64,000 nucleotides of DNA from Pyropia yezoensis. Taxonomy: Eukaryota > Rhodophyta > Bangiophyceae > Bangiales > Bangiaceae. Position 1 is the first letter of the stretch. Each line of letters opens with the position of its first letter. Shown here one piece after another: positions 22,540 through 33,420 of the stretch. The translations under genes were made by a program, and so were the position numbers. The stretch is taken from the NCBI GenBank assembly GCA_009829735.1, contig CM020619.1, forward strand, positions 1,804,590 through 1,868,589, in the 5' to 3' direction. The notes under the pieces were generated by a model. That model had not been told where the DNA came from. It saw only the letters and a program-made list of their open reading frames with translations, and made no database searches.

Positions 22540-23950
22540 CGTTACGCGCGCCTCTCTCGTGACATGTCGCAAACCGTCCGCATGCGGAGTCACGGCACTT
22601 CGAAATTCAACGTGCGCAAGGGCGTACCCACCAGGGGTTGTCGAGCGTACCACTTTTGGTTACGCGTACGAGTGTTTGAATAAATTTAGAAATCAGCGAA
22701 GGCGTACCGGCTTGTCGTCGACTGCGAGCAAGCGACTTTTTCAAACTCGCCTGAAAAAGCCTACTTTCCTCACGTACTTTTACTGCATGACATGTGGCAA
22801 GCATACCGTCTAAAGTGCTGCAAATAGCGTACCGCAAGCGTGCCTTGTGGCAAGATGGTCAGAACGAAGCAGGAGTTATCAAGCGACCTTTTTTCAAGCG
22901 TAGTTGCGCGTAGATTTCAGGCGTATGTACGCGGTTGCTTGGCTTTTCTTCACGTGAAAAAACTACGCTCCGTCACAAATTGGCTAGAGTATTGTACGCT
23001 TGAGTGCGAGACTGGCGCGTAGATTCGACAAGTACAAAGAAGTCCAGGAAGTGACCAACTGCATCCGCGAGAGGGCCTAGCTGCCTGGTGGGAGCGGCAA
23101 TTGGTGTGCAAATGTTTCAGTGGACATCCCTGAAGACGAAACGAGCTGGACCAGCAAAGTGAGAGCAGTGGGGCCGGATAGCGATGGTGCAACCACCAAG
23201 ACGCTACTGCCGCGGGAGCGTCCCTCCGCCCCTCGCCCCCACCCTCGCCGGAGGTCGGCAGCTGCGGTGGTCGTCGTTCCCTCGGGGGGCCGGCCGAGTG
23301 CGTCCCCCAGGCATCCTGTCCTCCCGTGGGTGGTGGTGGGTCCCTCGTGAATAGGAGGTGGCGGCGGCGGCGACGGACTTGACGAGGCTGACCACGTCCT
23401 GGTGGTGCGGTATGCGCTGAAAGAACCGCCGTTCGCCTCACTGATCGATGGCGGTGCGTCTGGCGCCGGCAGGACTTCTCACTTTGAGTGATCTACGCTC
23501 AAAAGTAGGCTCAGAGCCAGCCTCGGAACTATACGCTCGACTGGTCGGAGAGAAGAAAAGTACCCGAAAAAGTACGCTTGATGGCCGATCCTGAAAGTCT
23601 ACGCTTGGCTCTCAGCCCAGACTGTCACATACGCGGTCGTTTGTTTTGAGCACCCAACCGACATACGCTTGCCGAAATTGAGGTTGCTTGACAACCCCTG
23701 GAACGAAGTCTCACGAAGACATCTTCAGTGCGAGTTCCCCTATTGATCTCAATGCCGCAGATATACATAAACGAAGCGATGTAATTATGTCCGCTGTGTT
23801 TTCCCGGCAGTGTACCTTGCAAAAGTACATTCGAGGATGATACTTCAGCGTACATGTTGCCCGCTGGAGTGCGCGTATGCGTACAAGGCACATCCGGAGA
23901 TTTTTCAGAGCGTACGCGTAGCACGCTAAGGCTCGTTCGCAGTTTTCGTA
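22540..23950. repeat. Two arrays of a GCGTA/TACGC motif around a motif-free core
   Basis: About 14 copies of GCGTA or TACGC occur in 22540-23040 and about 12 in 23490-23930, with none noted in 23060-23480. Left copies are mostly GCGTA(C/G); right copies are mostly TACGCT(T)G until about 23680, spaced about 27-41 bases. Chance would give about one copy per 500 bases. Mirrored arrays of a short motif resemble the subterminal repeats of En/Spm-type or other DNA transposons, where the transposase binds. No terminal inverted repeats or target duplication found by eye. Confidence 0.5.
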
Positions 23951-24659
23951 CCGTCACGTGTGACGACGGTATAAACGGTATAAAAGCTGCGAAAGAAACT
24001 GGACAGGGCCGCTGCATACGGAATACCCCAAGTTCATAAGCATTTACTTATTCTCAAGATTTCTTGAGATTGACACACACAAATGAGTGTGACCAGAGGA
24101 CGATTCACAGTTTCCTCAGATCTGTGTCGATCCCGCACCCCCGAAATAAGGCTGTGAGGGCACACTGGCAGAAAGTCCAACTAGAGTACATCCCTTAAGG
24201 TGGGGACACTTGAAGGTGATTCCCATGCGGTCACTTGAAAAGAGGGGCAATAGGTTGGCGCCAGTGTGCGCGTCCTTGGTCCTCGATGCCACCGCGCGGC
24301 GCGCCAGGATGCGCCCGCCATATTTGTCCGCTGCTTCGGCTCGCCGGCCGCTCCTTAGCCGCCACTCCTTGAGAGGAGCGCGGGATGCGCCCGGCACTTT
24401 TGGCCACTGCTCCAACTCGCCGGCTGCTCCTTTGCCGCCGCGCCATGGGAGGATCGCGCCTTTGCCGCCGCGCTACGAGAGGAGCGCGCCTCGTCGGGGT
24501 GCCCGAGAGCTTGAGAGTAAACGACGACGGGTGCTTTCCAACTCGGTCGCCCTCCCACCACCACCATCCACCCCGTCGCAACCCACCGTCCACCCTTCGC
24601 GCACTCTCCCACACCCCATCCTCCCAACTCCACGCTCTCGCACCCTTTGCCGCCCAAGC
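23951..24659. other. No gene recognised; small stem-loop
   Basis: Contains a perfect small palindrome (CTCAAGA, TT, TCTTGAG) at about 24053-24068 and a CACACAC/GTGTG pair just after it. Two tandem-like copies of a CGCC-GCGC-rich 30-base phrase (GCCGCGCCATGGGAGGATCGCG, GCCGCGCTACGAGAGGAGCGCG in part) lie at about 24435-24490. This is probably the left flank of the Harbinger element. Confidence 0.4.
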
Positions 24660-25689
24660 ATGTCGCCTGCTCGCTCCTCTCCGGCTGCGCCCTCTGCTGC
24701 CGATGCCCTGGCGCGCGGGAGCACCTCTGACACCGCACACACGCCCACAAGCCCCCCCTCAAGCCCACCCTCGATCCCCCCCTCCCCCCCCGGCCCGCCC
24801 TCGATCCCCCCCTCACCCCCCCGCCCGCGCTCGGCCCCCAACTAGACGCCCACTAGCAAGAAGGGAAAGCGCAAGACGCCCGCTAAGCCGTGCGTGCGCA
24901 ACTGGACAGCCGGTGAGTGCGTTGGCCTTCTGACCGCCGTTGCCACGAACTGGGTGGCGCTCCGGTCGAGCCCTACGGCTCTCGGCAAGACCCAGGCAGC
25001 GCCGGCGATGCCAAAGGTGTTTGCCGAGGCGACGCCGGCGAAGGACAGCGCTGGGGCACGCACGCGCGACATCGAGCAGGTCAAGCGCAAGGTCAAGAGC
25101 TTACGCGCGAGCTGGCCACGCGCATTGCGCTCCTCCAGTCGGGAGCGAGCACGGCCGAGCGCGATACGCGCTGCTCGGCTTTAACGGATCGATGCTCGAC
25201 GAGCTTGCCCGCAGGGCGTGTAAGAAATGCTCTGTCTCCAATGAGCAGACGGTGCGTGAGCCTGTGGTCGTCGGTGGCTCCCCCGCCCCCCTTCCGCCCT
25301 CTGCTGCGCCCTCCCCCTCTGCTCCCGCGCGTACTGGGACGGCTCGTCAGCGCGCAGCGGCGGCCCTCGAGTAGGACAGTGATCAAGAGGATGGCAGCGC
25401 GAGCGACGTGAGCACCGATTATGGGGTGGTCCCTACGTTGGCGGTTGGGGTGCTTGCTGCTGCGGAGGCCGTCAAGTCGGCCAAGAAGAAGAAGAAGGAG
25501 ACTGCGGCCGGGGTCCTGCGTGATTACATCAAGAGCAAGATTAACCAGGACCAGACGGGCGGGGCGGCCGCCGAGCAGGCCGGGCCGTCGTCCGGTGGAG
25601 CTGGCGGCGATGTAGTGTCAGACGGGGTGATTCGCCAGGCAGTCCTCAACATGATTGTAGCCTACACGGAGAGGGCGCGCCTTACATGA
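24660..25689 (+). pseudogene. Myb/SANT-like partner gene of a PIF/Harbinger transposon
   Basis: The ATG at 24660 opens a Pro/Ser-rich N-terminus (MSPARSSPAAPSAADALA). An in-frame TAG at 24843-24845 is followed, in the same frame, by a basic patch (SKKGKRKTPAKP) and a Myb/SANT-like trihelix: NWTAGECVGLLTAVATNW, then RTRDIEQVKRKVKSL. A frame change after about 25110 leads to RELATRIALLQ-type helix sequence, and the tail (25408-25689) has a Lys-rich run (SAKKKKKETAAGVLRDYIKS). PIF/Harbinger elements carry such a DNA-binding protein beside the transposase, which it helps bring to the transposon ends. Its tail-to-tail placement with the transposase at 26277-28461 supports the call. Both genes are broken. 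Confidence 0.6.
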
Positions 25690-26276
25690 GCTGCCTACAA
25701 GTGTTTTGGATAGGTGCCTCGCTGAGAGGAGGGGGCAAACGAAAAAAAAAAGCTCTCAAGACTGTCTCTTCAGCAATGCCCCGCCCCTCCCCCGCCCGCC
25801 TCCCCCCCCCCCCCCCCCCCCGCCTCCCCCTACCCCGCCCCGGCCTCTTCCTGCTTCACCCCCGCCTCCCCCCACCCCGCCCCATCCTCCCCCCACCTCT
25901 CCCCCCACCTCTCCTCAAAGCCTCCGCCGCGAGGCCCTGGGGTCAGCTCAGTCAGCCGCGCCCGGCCCCTGCTTGCGCGGTTGAGCAAGCCTCGTCCGCT
26001 TGCCCCCCCGGAACTGCACCCGTGGTCGGTGCTGCCACCACCCTCCTCCCACTCCCAGGCCAGTTGTAATCGCTGACGAGGGCCCTTACGTTCCACCTAA
26101 CGCCCTAGTGCCGCCCGCGTCTGTTCTTCCCGGCCTCAACCCATCGACGTGCGCCACCCTCGTCCAACGCCGCCCCCCCCCCCATGCGAAAAGCACTCGT
26201 TCCCAGCCCAGCCGGCGCCGCCTCCCCCACCACCGGCGATCATTGGTACGCGCTCACAAGCTCTCCTACAGCCAAA
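25690..26276. other. C-rich spacer between the two Harbinger genes
   Basis: Contains a nearly pure C tract (about 25801-25822) and other C runs. Pro-rich ORFs on the plus strand are compositional. It lies between two converging genes, so it would hold their 3' ends and terminators; no clear polyadenylation signal picked out. Confidence 0.5.
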
Positions 26277-28461
26277 CTAAGGCACTGGTTCCCGTCTACA
26301 AGCACCCTGGCCCCCCCACTGCACTGGCGGCTGCACAAGCTCCCCGCCGTCCCCCCCCTCCAGCAGGGGTGCACCCCCCCGTCCCACTCCTCGCCTTCTC
26401 GAACCCTGCCCCCTTCCTGCCCCCCCCCTCCCGTAAAAAACTAAGTTTTTCTCCTCAGTTCGTCTTTCCTCGTCCACCCAAGGCAGACTGAGCGCCTTCA
26501 GAATGGTGATGCGGCGCTGGGAGCCCAAAGAGAGGGCGGATTGTCCGCCCTCCACCCCGATTCCCATTCCCTCGGGCCCGTCTGTCTCCTCCCCCACACT
26601 CTCGTCATAGGCGCCGTCGCGGGCCTCCAAAACGTTGTGGAGCGCCGCCGCCACCTCTTGGATGGTGGAGGCTAGTGTAGGATGGGCACATATCATGCGG
26701 AGCACGTTCCACCTCCCTTTCGGATGGCCAAAGGCGTTTTCTACCACAACTCCCGGTGGCCGAACCGCCGCATGGAGCTGACGTTGGGCCCGTGCATGTC
26801 TACCTCGCGAAAGGGAGTAATCTATAAAGAGTGTGACGCGCAAAGAAAAAAACAGTCAGACGCCAGGAAAAATAGCTGGCCGATAAACTGGCTGTCAAAG
26901 CCCTAGTCAGAACCAGTCTTCACGGGGCGCAGGGACGAAGACCCGTCGCGCAGCTCGTGCTCTATCATTGGACATCAGTTGATGGGGTGTGGTAACTCGA
27001 TGGCGGCGAGTGCTTGGCACGTGCCGCAGGGGGGCACGGGGGGGGAGCCGGGGGGGGGGGTGGCGACAGTGGGGGGAAAGATTATGCGACAACGTATCAA
27101 TTACGACGTCACGGCAAAGTCTGAGTCCTCGAGAATAAGCGCGCCGTCGAACATTGGCCGTAGCGGGGCATCGAGGTCCTCCATGGAGGAGCACCACGAC
27201 CTGGCGCGGAACGCAAAAGAGTTCCCCCGCGAGCCTGGGAACCCGCCGAAAAAATAACGGATGCGGCGCGTGTCGGTGATGGCAATGAGGAGCATTGAAC
27301 ACCGCACCTTTCGGTCGGAGTAATCCTCCTTGTGCTCTCCAAAAGGCGTCATGAAAGGGGTGAAACCTCCGTCCACAGCCCCGCATCTGTTGCCAGACAT
27401 ATAAAACACAATCACTCACAAGGAAAGATAAAGGGGGTAGCACAGGCAGTGATGAGCACGCTTGGAAGCAGAGATCCGGTCAGGACACTGAAAAAAAGAA
27501 ACGGGGCCGCTGTGGGACTGGCCTCGGCTGTCGATCGTCAAAAAACAATGGCGGGCATCGGCGGGCTCCAGAGGCACGTGGCGGCAAGGTCAACCCCACG
27601 TGCTCCGCACTCACCCCCCCCCCCCGCCCCGCCCACCAAGAACAGATGCGTGACCAAAACTTCCGACAATGGGTTCAAAGACGGACGCGCTCCCCGCGCG
27701 CAGAATGAAAAACGTACAGTCCAGACCACCCGGAGGCGTTTCTGCCCGTTAGAGCCGCAAAGTCGCGCCCAACGCGTTGACGCCCAGCCGCGCCGGGCCA
27801 TTCCGGCGTGGGCAGGCCTGCCAGCAAGGCGGCAACAGCGGGTGCACAGTGCTTAGAAAATGTTGACTCCGCGACGTCCACTGCACGCGCAATCACCCTC
27901 TGCCTTCCGCCCTGGGCCAACTAAAACAATGTCGCAAATATACAATACGTCGGGTGGATAGGGCTGGGGCCGCGCGCGGGCACTGGCAGATGAGGGGTGG
28001 CCAGAGCGACCAACTCATCAAAGTGCTGCGGGGTCATCCTCACATCGCCAAAAAAAACGGCATGTCTCCAGGCTCTTTCGATAAAAACGGCCCACCAGGT
28101 CTCTCGCATGCGGCGCCGCGCGGTTGCCCTGGCCACAAATTTCAACTAGGTCGGCCAGCTCCACAAGCTCCATCAGCTCTGTCGGGTGCCACATGATTTC
28201 CCCTCCATCGCTGGTGCCCACGACAGAAAGAAGGGTGCGCCGCGCGACCGCCCAGCCGTCCAAGCACTGGGAATCCAGCGCCGCAAGCTGGGCGATCACA
28301 TCAGCCGCCCACTAAAAAATGCCGCCAGCGGTCGACGATTGATGCGTCAGTCCGCCGACCGCCTCAGCCGACGAGAGGGCTGAAACGATCGACTCCAATG
28401 CGGGCTCGACGGCTCCCGCCAGGCGCAACGAGTCAACAACAGCTGGTGGAAGACGAGACAT
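26277..28461 (-). pseudogene. PIF/Harbinger transposase (DDE) relic
   Basis: Reads on the minus strand from a likely start at 28461 (MSRLPPAVVDSLRL). Next come the N-terminal domain (DVRMTPQHFDELVALATPHL, about 27970-28045), a helix-turn-helix-like part (GGRQRVIARAVDVAESTFSK, about 27860-27915), then the catalytic core: GAVDGGFTPF with the first Asp, YSDRKVRCSMLLIAITDTRR, FFGGFPGS, ILEDSDF with the second Asp (about 27125-27390), and VVENAFGHPKGRW with the Glu (about 26715-26750), followed by AAALHNVLEA. That is the DDE order of Harbinger cut-and-paste enzymes. The parts lie in different frames; some gaps may be introns (a CAG acceptor-like site precedes the GAVDG exon), but stop codons also interrupt exons. 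Terminal repeats were not found. Confidence 0.75.
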
Positions 28462-28749
28462 ATCTGCTAAGGGGTTTACCAGAATTTGTGTGTGGGCACT
28501 ATGAAACACAATGGGTCTGCATGCAACCACAAAATAATGGAGGAGAAATGGTTGGGACAGCCGGCAAGTGAGGCGATAAGAAACGTAGCGCAACAAGGCG
28601 GACCACGTGGCGAGGGAAGCAGAGAGTGGTGCAAGTGGGTGGGTGTCACAGGCAAAGCGGAGGGGCATGAGTACGGGAGTGGGCGGGACCATCGAGAAGC
28701 CCTCGCAGAGGCGAGTTGCACGCGCAGCATTGGAAACGTAGAGGAGGGA

Positions 28750-28950
28750 GAGACGCAGGGGGGGGGGGAAGGCACACAGATGAGACAGAGGGCGGGGGGA
28801 GCTATGCGGACGACAAGCAGGGGGGGGGGAGGCACGCAGATGAGTCCCAGGGGGGGGGTAGGCCCGCAGATGAGAAATAGGGGGGGGGCAGGGACGTAGA
28901 TGAGACGCATGGGGGGAAAAGGGAGGCAGATGAAGGGGGGGGGGGGGGGG
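28750..28950. repeat. G-run minisatellite
   Basis: About five imperfect units of roughly 35-45 bases, each a run of 7-10 G followed by GGCACGCAGATGAG-like sequence, ending in a run of about 18 G at 28937-28954. On the G-rich strand the runs could form quadruplexes. Confidence 0.75.
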
Positions 28951-28954
28951 GGGA

Positions 28955-29740
28955 TGAAGCAGAGGTTTGGAAACATAACGGAGGGAAGAGGCGCGGCAAA
29001 CATGAAGGAAGCCGAACGGGAGTCAATAGGACACAGACAAAGGCGAGGTGGCACTTGTGAGAAACATGGACATACGGGACATAACAGTGCTATACGTCGC
29101 GCAACTGCACATCACGGAGCGTCGCAATTGCGTATGAAAAAGGAAACCACGAGAATGGTCGAAAGAATGCCTCGATGCCTGCATACCAACACAGAGTGAA
29201 GCTCAAGGTGGCGGTGGGCAGTGGTGGTAGGCGGTGGTGCTCGCGAGTACCGCCTCGGGAAAGTGGCGAGAAGGAAACGGACGCGTGGACGCGGGCGGGT
29301 CAATTGACCACGGCGCAGGTAGGTGCCGGAACGACGACGCGACGCCGCGCGCGGCGGCGAGAGCGCCCAGCGCCGATTGTACCACGCATGCATCCGCTCG
29401 CTTTAGGATCTGCCACGGAATAGGAAGACTACGGAGTACTTGTCTTCTGTTCACATCCCAACTGCGCCTGTGTTGTTGCAGCTGCTACAGATCCTGGGAG
29501 ACCTCCCCGCGGTCACTCAAAAGATGTCACAGCTCTGTGTCGACTGTCTCCCCGTTGGGTCATGAGGGGCGGTTTTCCATAGCAAGTACTCGGAATCGTG
29601 AATAGGGGTGCTTGGCAGCCCAGCCCAAGTCTGATGCCACCGGAGACCATTCACCGTCCACGGCGCGGCGAACAGCATCATGGTCCCCTCTCCTTTCTTG
29701 CGTGCGGGTGCGTTTGCGACTTCTGTAGCTGGCGCCCTAC
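28955..29740. other. No gene recognised
   Basis: Purine-rich then mixed sequence with no ORF resembling a known protein. It probably spans the right flank of the first Harbinger element and the left flank of the second. No matching inverted ends seen. Confidence 0.4.
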
Positions 29741-30080
29741 ATGCCCGCCGTGGTATTCTCTCGGACCCCCTTCAATACCCTTTTGTTCCTTTTTATTTTT
29801 TTCCACGTCCGGAATCGCTACGGCGCCCTCTTTCCACGCGCTGTGCGCATGTCTGAGAGCACTTTCCACGGCCTGGTTGACGTCCTGCGCCCTCGCTTGC
29901 CGCGTCGAGGCTTCTCGGCGGAGATTCGTGCGGCTATGGCCGTGCGCTACTTGGGCGGCGGTAGCTACATGGACAAATGCGCGGCGTTTGGAGCGCATCC
30001 AGGCACTTGATACCGCGCCTTGTGGGACGTTGTGGACGCTGTGAACTCTACCCCTGCCCGGCGCATCTGCGCTTGCCACC
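29741..30080 (+). pseudogene. PIF/Harbinger transposase N-terminal fragment
   Basis: The frame reads RNRYGALFPRAVRMSESTFH, GLVDVLRPRLPRRGFSAEIR, AAMAVRYLGGGSYMDKCAAF, then after one in-frame TGA (30008-30010) YRALWDVVDAVNSTP. This is the N-terminal helix and helix-turn-helix region of a Harbinger transposase, distinct in sequence from the copy at 26277-28461. The catalytic domain does not follow, so it is a truncated relic. Confidence 0.7.
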
Positions 30081-31298
30081 CGTTGAGTGACAGATTTCAA
30101 GGACAGCACGCTGGCCAGAGAGTTGTCTCAAGAAATTTCTTCTCTGATCGCAATTTGGTAGCTGCAAGTCTTACCCTCTGCAGTGTATACGACGGTATAC
30201 CGCGGTACAAACATACGCGGCGCGCCCGCGTATGTGTATACCGCGGTATGTCGTCCGGACGGGCACATCCAATCTGATCGGCGTTACGCGTATGTACCGT
30301 CACGCCGATTGCAACTGAGAACGGGCCTACAAGAATACGCGCGTAATAGTACTCACCAACGAGACTATTCGACAATGGACCATGATGCAACAATACGGAG
30401 CGAAATTGCATATTCTTGTCACAAAGCATTGTGGTTGCTTGACAACCCTTGATTTGTACGGCATTAAGGCATGGTTCAATAGTGGGTGTGAGTATGGGGG
30501 CCACACCATTTCCTCTTTTGTACGGTATTGGCTGGGCCAACGCCCTCGCGGGTACGGCGCGTAGGTTTACCTTTGACCCAACCAGGACCAAGAGTATTGA
30601 ACAAGAGTGATACAAAAGTGTAACCGTACATGGGTATGGGACGTGGATTACGTGCGGATGTTGCCTAACCCCATGTATCTGGCAAGTTCAGACGTACTTG
30701 GCACGCTGCTCACGCACTTCAACCGCGAGAAAGGCGGCCGGCGCAAGCGGCGGCAGCGGCACTAGCGGCGGCGGGGACGGTCACCGCGGTGGCAGTGGTG
30801 GCGGCAGCAGCGGTGGTGTCGGCGGCGACGGGGGCAACGGCGGTCAACCTGCCGGCGAGAGGCACTCCGAATCGTCATAACCCTTCTTGGCGCGACCGCG
30901 GCGCTGGTGATGGACGGCGCTACTGGTGGATGGGCGGCGCGTCGCTGGATGCTGGCCACGTCCGCGGTACGTGCCGCCGTGGAAGCGGCGGTGCGGGGCG
31001 CGCGGTCTTGTGTGGCGCGGCATGTCGGTGCTAGCGGCGGCACTGAGCATGTGGTTTTTAACGATGGCCGCACTCGTCGCGGTCTCTGTGGACGACCGCG
31101 GGGTGCGGAGGGGCGGGCGACCGCGTATGTCTAGCTCAACGCGTTGTTTGGGGTGGCGTTTACGGATGGGCCCGCGGTGAAAGTGGCGTTCGTGGAGCGC
31201 TGGGGGCAAGCGTTGCTGATTTGGGTGGGCTTTGGTGGCCATGGCCGCAAACGGCCTTGCGACGCTGGCCGTGCTACAGAGAAGATGTTGATGGCATG
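30081..31298. other. No gene recognised; motif-rich and Gly/Arg-codon-rich spacer
   Basis: The left half is relatively AT-rich for this window and holds several TACGC/GCGTA and TATACCGCGGTA motifs plus the hairpin at 30191-30255. The right half (about 30700-31290) is GC-rich, with overlapping ORFs in several frames; VVFNDGRTRRGLCGRP and ALFGVAFTDGPAVKVAF occur in one frame, but I cannot assign a family. The family B LTR follows at 31299. Confidence 0.4.
30191..30255. repeat. Hairpin, 30-bp arms
   Basis: Bases 30191-30220 pair with 30226-30255 with four mismatches and a 5-base loop. The arms contain ATACCGCGGTA and ACATACGCGG. Each arm also carries a short internal palindrome (TACCGCGGTA). 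Confidence 0.7.
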
Positions 31299-31870
31299 TG
31301 TAGCATCCCTTGCCCTTACTTGGCGCTGGCCCGGAATTGCGAGCAGTGGGTGCCAGGAGCCAAAACACGCCCGCTGTGTGAGATGGTTGGCGGTCGTGGC
31401 CCTCGCCCAACACTGGGATGCGGTGGACTACGCTAACCACTTGTGAGAGAGAGGGATTTCTGATTGGTTTTTGCATATTTGTGAGGGACTTGATTTGAGA
31501 GAATTTGAGTGTGAGATTAGTGAGGGAGAATAGAACTAGGAGTGATAGTAGCCCCCCACCTGACGAGGTTAGACTCGGGTCGGGGCCACTCGGGGCTAGG
31601 AAGGGCTACTGGGCCAACGTGCCGAGGCTCCCCCAGATGCAAGTTAAGAGGGACAGCGAGCCGCCCTTGGCCCGCGCCCTCAGGGAAAAAGACATCTGCG
31701 CGTTTGCTTTCCTCTTCCTTGTGTGCACTACCGTGCGTATCTGTCCGCCCTGCCGACAGGCACGTGAGGCAACAGGCATACCACTCTCGTAGTTACCCTT
31801 TCTGTGTTACCTGTCCCTTTCCCCCGAGGGATATTGACACGTGTCTGATTGGATCGAGTTTTCGACCACA
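31299..31870 (+). repeat. 5' LTR of B3
   Basis: 572 bp, TGTAGCATCCC to TCGACCACA. Same family as 4630-5202 and 13157-13724. Confidence 0.88.
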
Positions 31871-32079
31871 TATTTTGTGGAGCAGCAGGGGATTGGAGTG
31901 TTTGAGGAGAGACATTTGGGAGCAGCGGTTGGGTTGTTCCTGTTTTGTCCTCTTCTGTGGTTTCAGAATTATTTGCACCCGTTCACGGGAATCCCATTCC
32001 TGGCTCGTCAACCCCTCTCTTGTGGTCTGACCATCTTTGGACACGCAGGCAACTGGACTGTGGCAGTCAAAAGACCAAC

Positions 32080-33420
32080 ATGGCTACTCTCCCTGGGACG
32101 ACGTTGCGCGAAGGGGTAGACCCTGCGTCGCTTGAAGCATCTCTGGTCACCGCGGGGGACGGTGTCCAACACGGCGTTGCCCCAACGGGTGAAGCAGACC
32201 CGGGCGCGACACCCGGTAGCGGGCTGGAGTCCACAGGCGGCCAAGTACCCCCTGCTCCGGTTCCTCCGGTTGCCCCTCCTGTGGAAGCTACTCCGAGGTC
32301 AACGGCGTTCGAGTCAGCTCGAAGCGGACGGCCCCCTTCTGTCGGTTCTACTCCTGAACCTCCAGGGATATTTCCTGTTGTGATTACTCCTGGACCTACA
32401 CGCGGCAGCTCGGTGTATACTCCACTTCCTGTGGGCGCCACAAGTGCAGGAGGCACGGCTGTGACTGGCTCCACGCGGCCCCCGGAGGTCTCGACTCCTG
32501 GGACCGGTCAAGCTTTTCCTTCTCTGGCATCCTACGGAGCGGGAAGTTCCAAGACCCGCAACTGGAACAGCCGGAGGCGGTGGCGTCGCCGTCGCCACTC
32601 TAGCACAAGTGAGACCAGTTCCCCCAGCTCTGAGGAAGGATATGACTGGGACGCATCTCCTGGTCCCACCCGGCGCAGGCTAGTCGAGTTTGACTTCCCT
32701 GCCCACCAAGTGGGAGATGCCACCCTGAACAAGGTCACGTATTGGGGTAACTACCGGCTGGAGAACCAAGACCAAGGTTACACTCGGAAGATGGCCAAGA
32801 AGATGGCATCCCTGAACCGGCGCATGCAGCCGAGCTTCGGGGGACACCCAAAGTTTTCCGGGAAGAAGCCGGCGCTTATCTTTGCCTTCCTGCGCCGGTT
32901 TGTCAAGGCAAGCAACCACAATGGCGTGTCAGAAGGCAAGGCTCTCTACCTCTTTTTTAACTTCATGACCGGGGAGGCGGAACCGCGGTTCGCTCAAGTT
33001 CTTCCGGACTCAGCCGGACATATCTTCGGGCGCACCGTTGGTAGCTCTCCGGAAGCGGTCAACTGGCTCCTGTCAAACTATGCTGACGCGGATTCCCTGC
33101 GCAAGGCGGTGGCAAAGTTTAGCCGAGCAGCCATGGAGCGCCAGGAGACACCAGAGGCCTTTGCCCGTTGTGTACGAGAGATGCACGAGGCTTGTGGCAA
33201 CGTTTACCCTGAGGACAGGCTCAAGATGATGTTCTCGGAAGGACTCCCTGAATATTTCCAGGTGGATGCCGAGACCTACAACCAGGAACATCAAGAGCAT
33301 ACCTTCCAGCAGCTGACGGCCTACGCTCAAGGCAAGTATCGGCAAGCCAAGGCACTCCGAGCTCCTATGGTGTCGACTCCCAAGCCGTTGTCGCGAGTTC
33401 GCCCTGGACCCGACAGGTAG
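32080..33420 (+). CDS. gag: gag of B3
   Basis: Same protein as the B2 gag, with the start MATLPGTTLREG. The first roughly 280 residues are identical to B2, and differences begin at the phrase after FLRRFVKA. The capsid part has the same motifs (FGGHPKFSGKK, KMMFSEGLPEYFQVDAET). A longer in-frame extension upstream (from 31945) exists but lacks support, since the B2 copy has no matching open frame. Confidence 0.85.
   Translation: MATLPGTTLREGVDPASLEASLVTAGDGVQHGVAPTGEADPGATPGSGLESTGGQVPPAPVPPVAPPVEATPRSTAFESARSGRPPSVGSTPEPPGIFPVVITPGPTRGSSVYTPLPVGATSAGGTAVTGSTRPPEVSTPGTGQAFPSLASYGAGSSKTRNWNSRRRWRRRRHSSTSETSSPSSEEGYDWDASPGPTRRRLVEFDFPAHQVGDATLNKVTYWGNYRLENQDQGYTRKMAKKMASLNRRMQPSFGGHPKFSGKKPALIFAFLRRFVKASNHNGVSEGKALYLFFNFMTGEAEPRFAQVLPDSAGHIFGRTVGSSPEAVNWLLSNYADADSLRKAVAKFSRAAMERQETPEAFARCVREMHEACGNVYPEDRLKMMFSEGLPEYFQVDAETYNQEHQEHTFQQLTAYAQGKYRQAKALRAPMVSTPKPLSRVRPGPDR

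Noticed and set aside
24210-26491. Pro-rich ORFs on plus and minus strands around the Harbinger genes
   Set aside because: Caused by C-rich and G-rich tracts; only the frame with the Myb-like motif has family support.
23679-30455. A shared palindromic phrase (GGTTGCTTGACAACCC) at about 23683 and 30434
   Set aside because: A 16-base match is expected by chance at about this frequency in 64 kb, and the flanks do not align.
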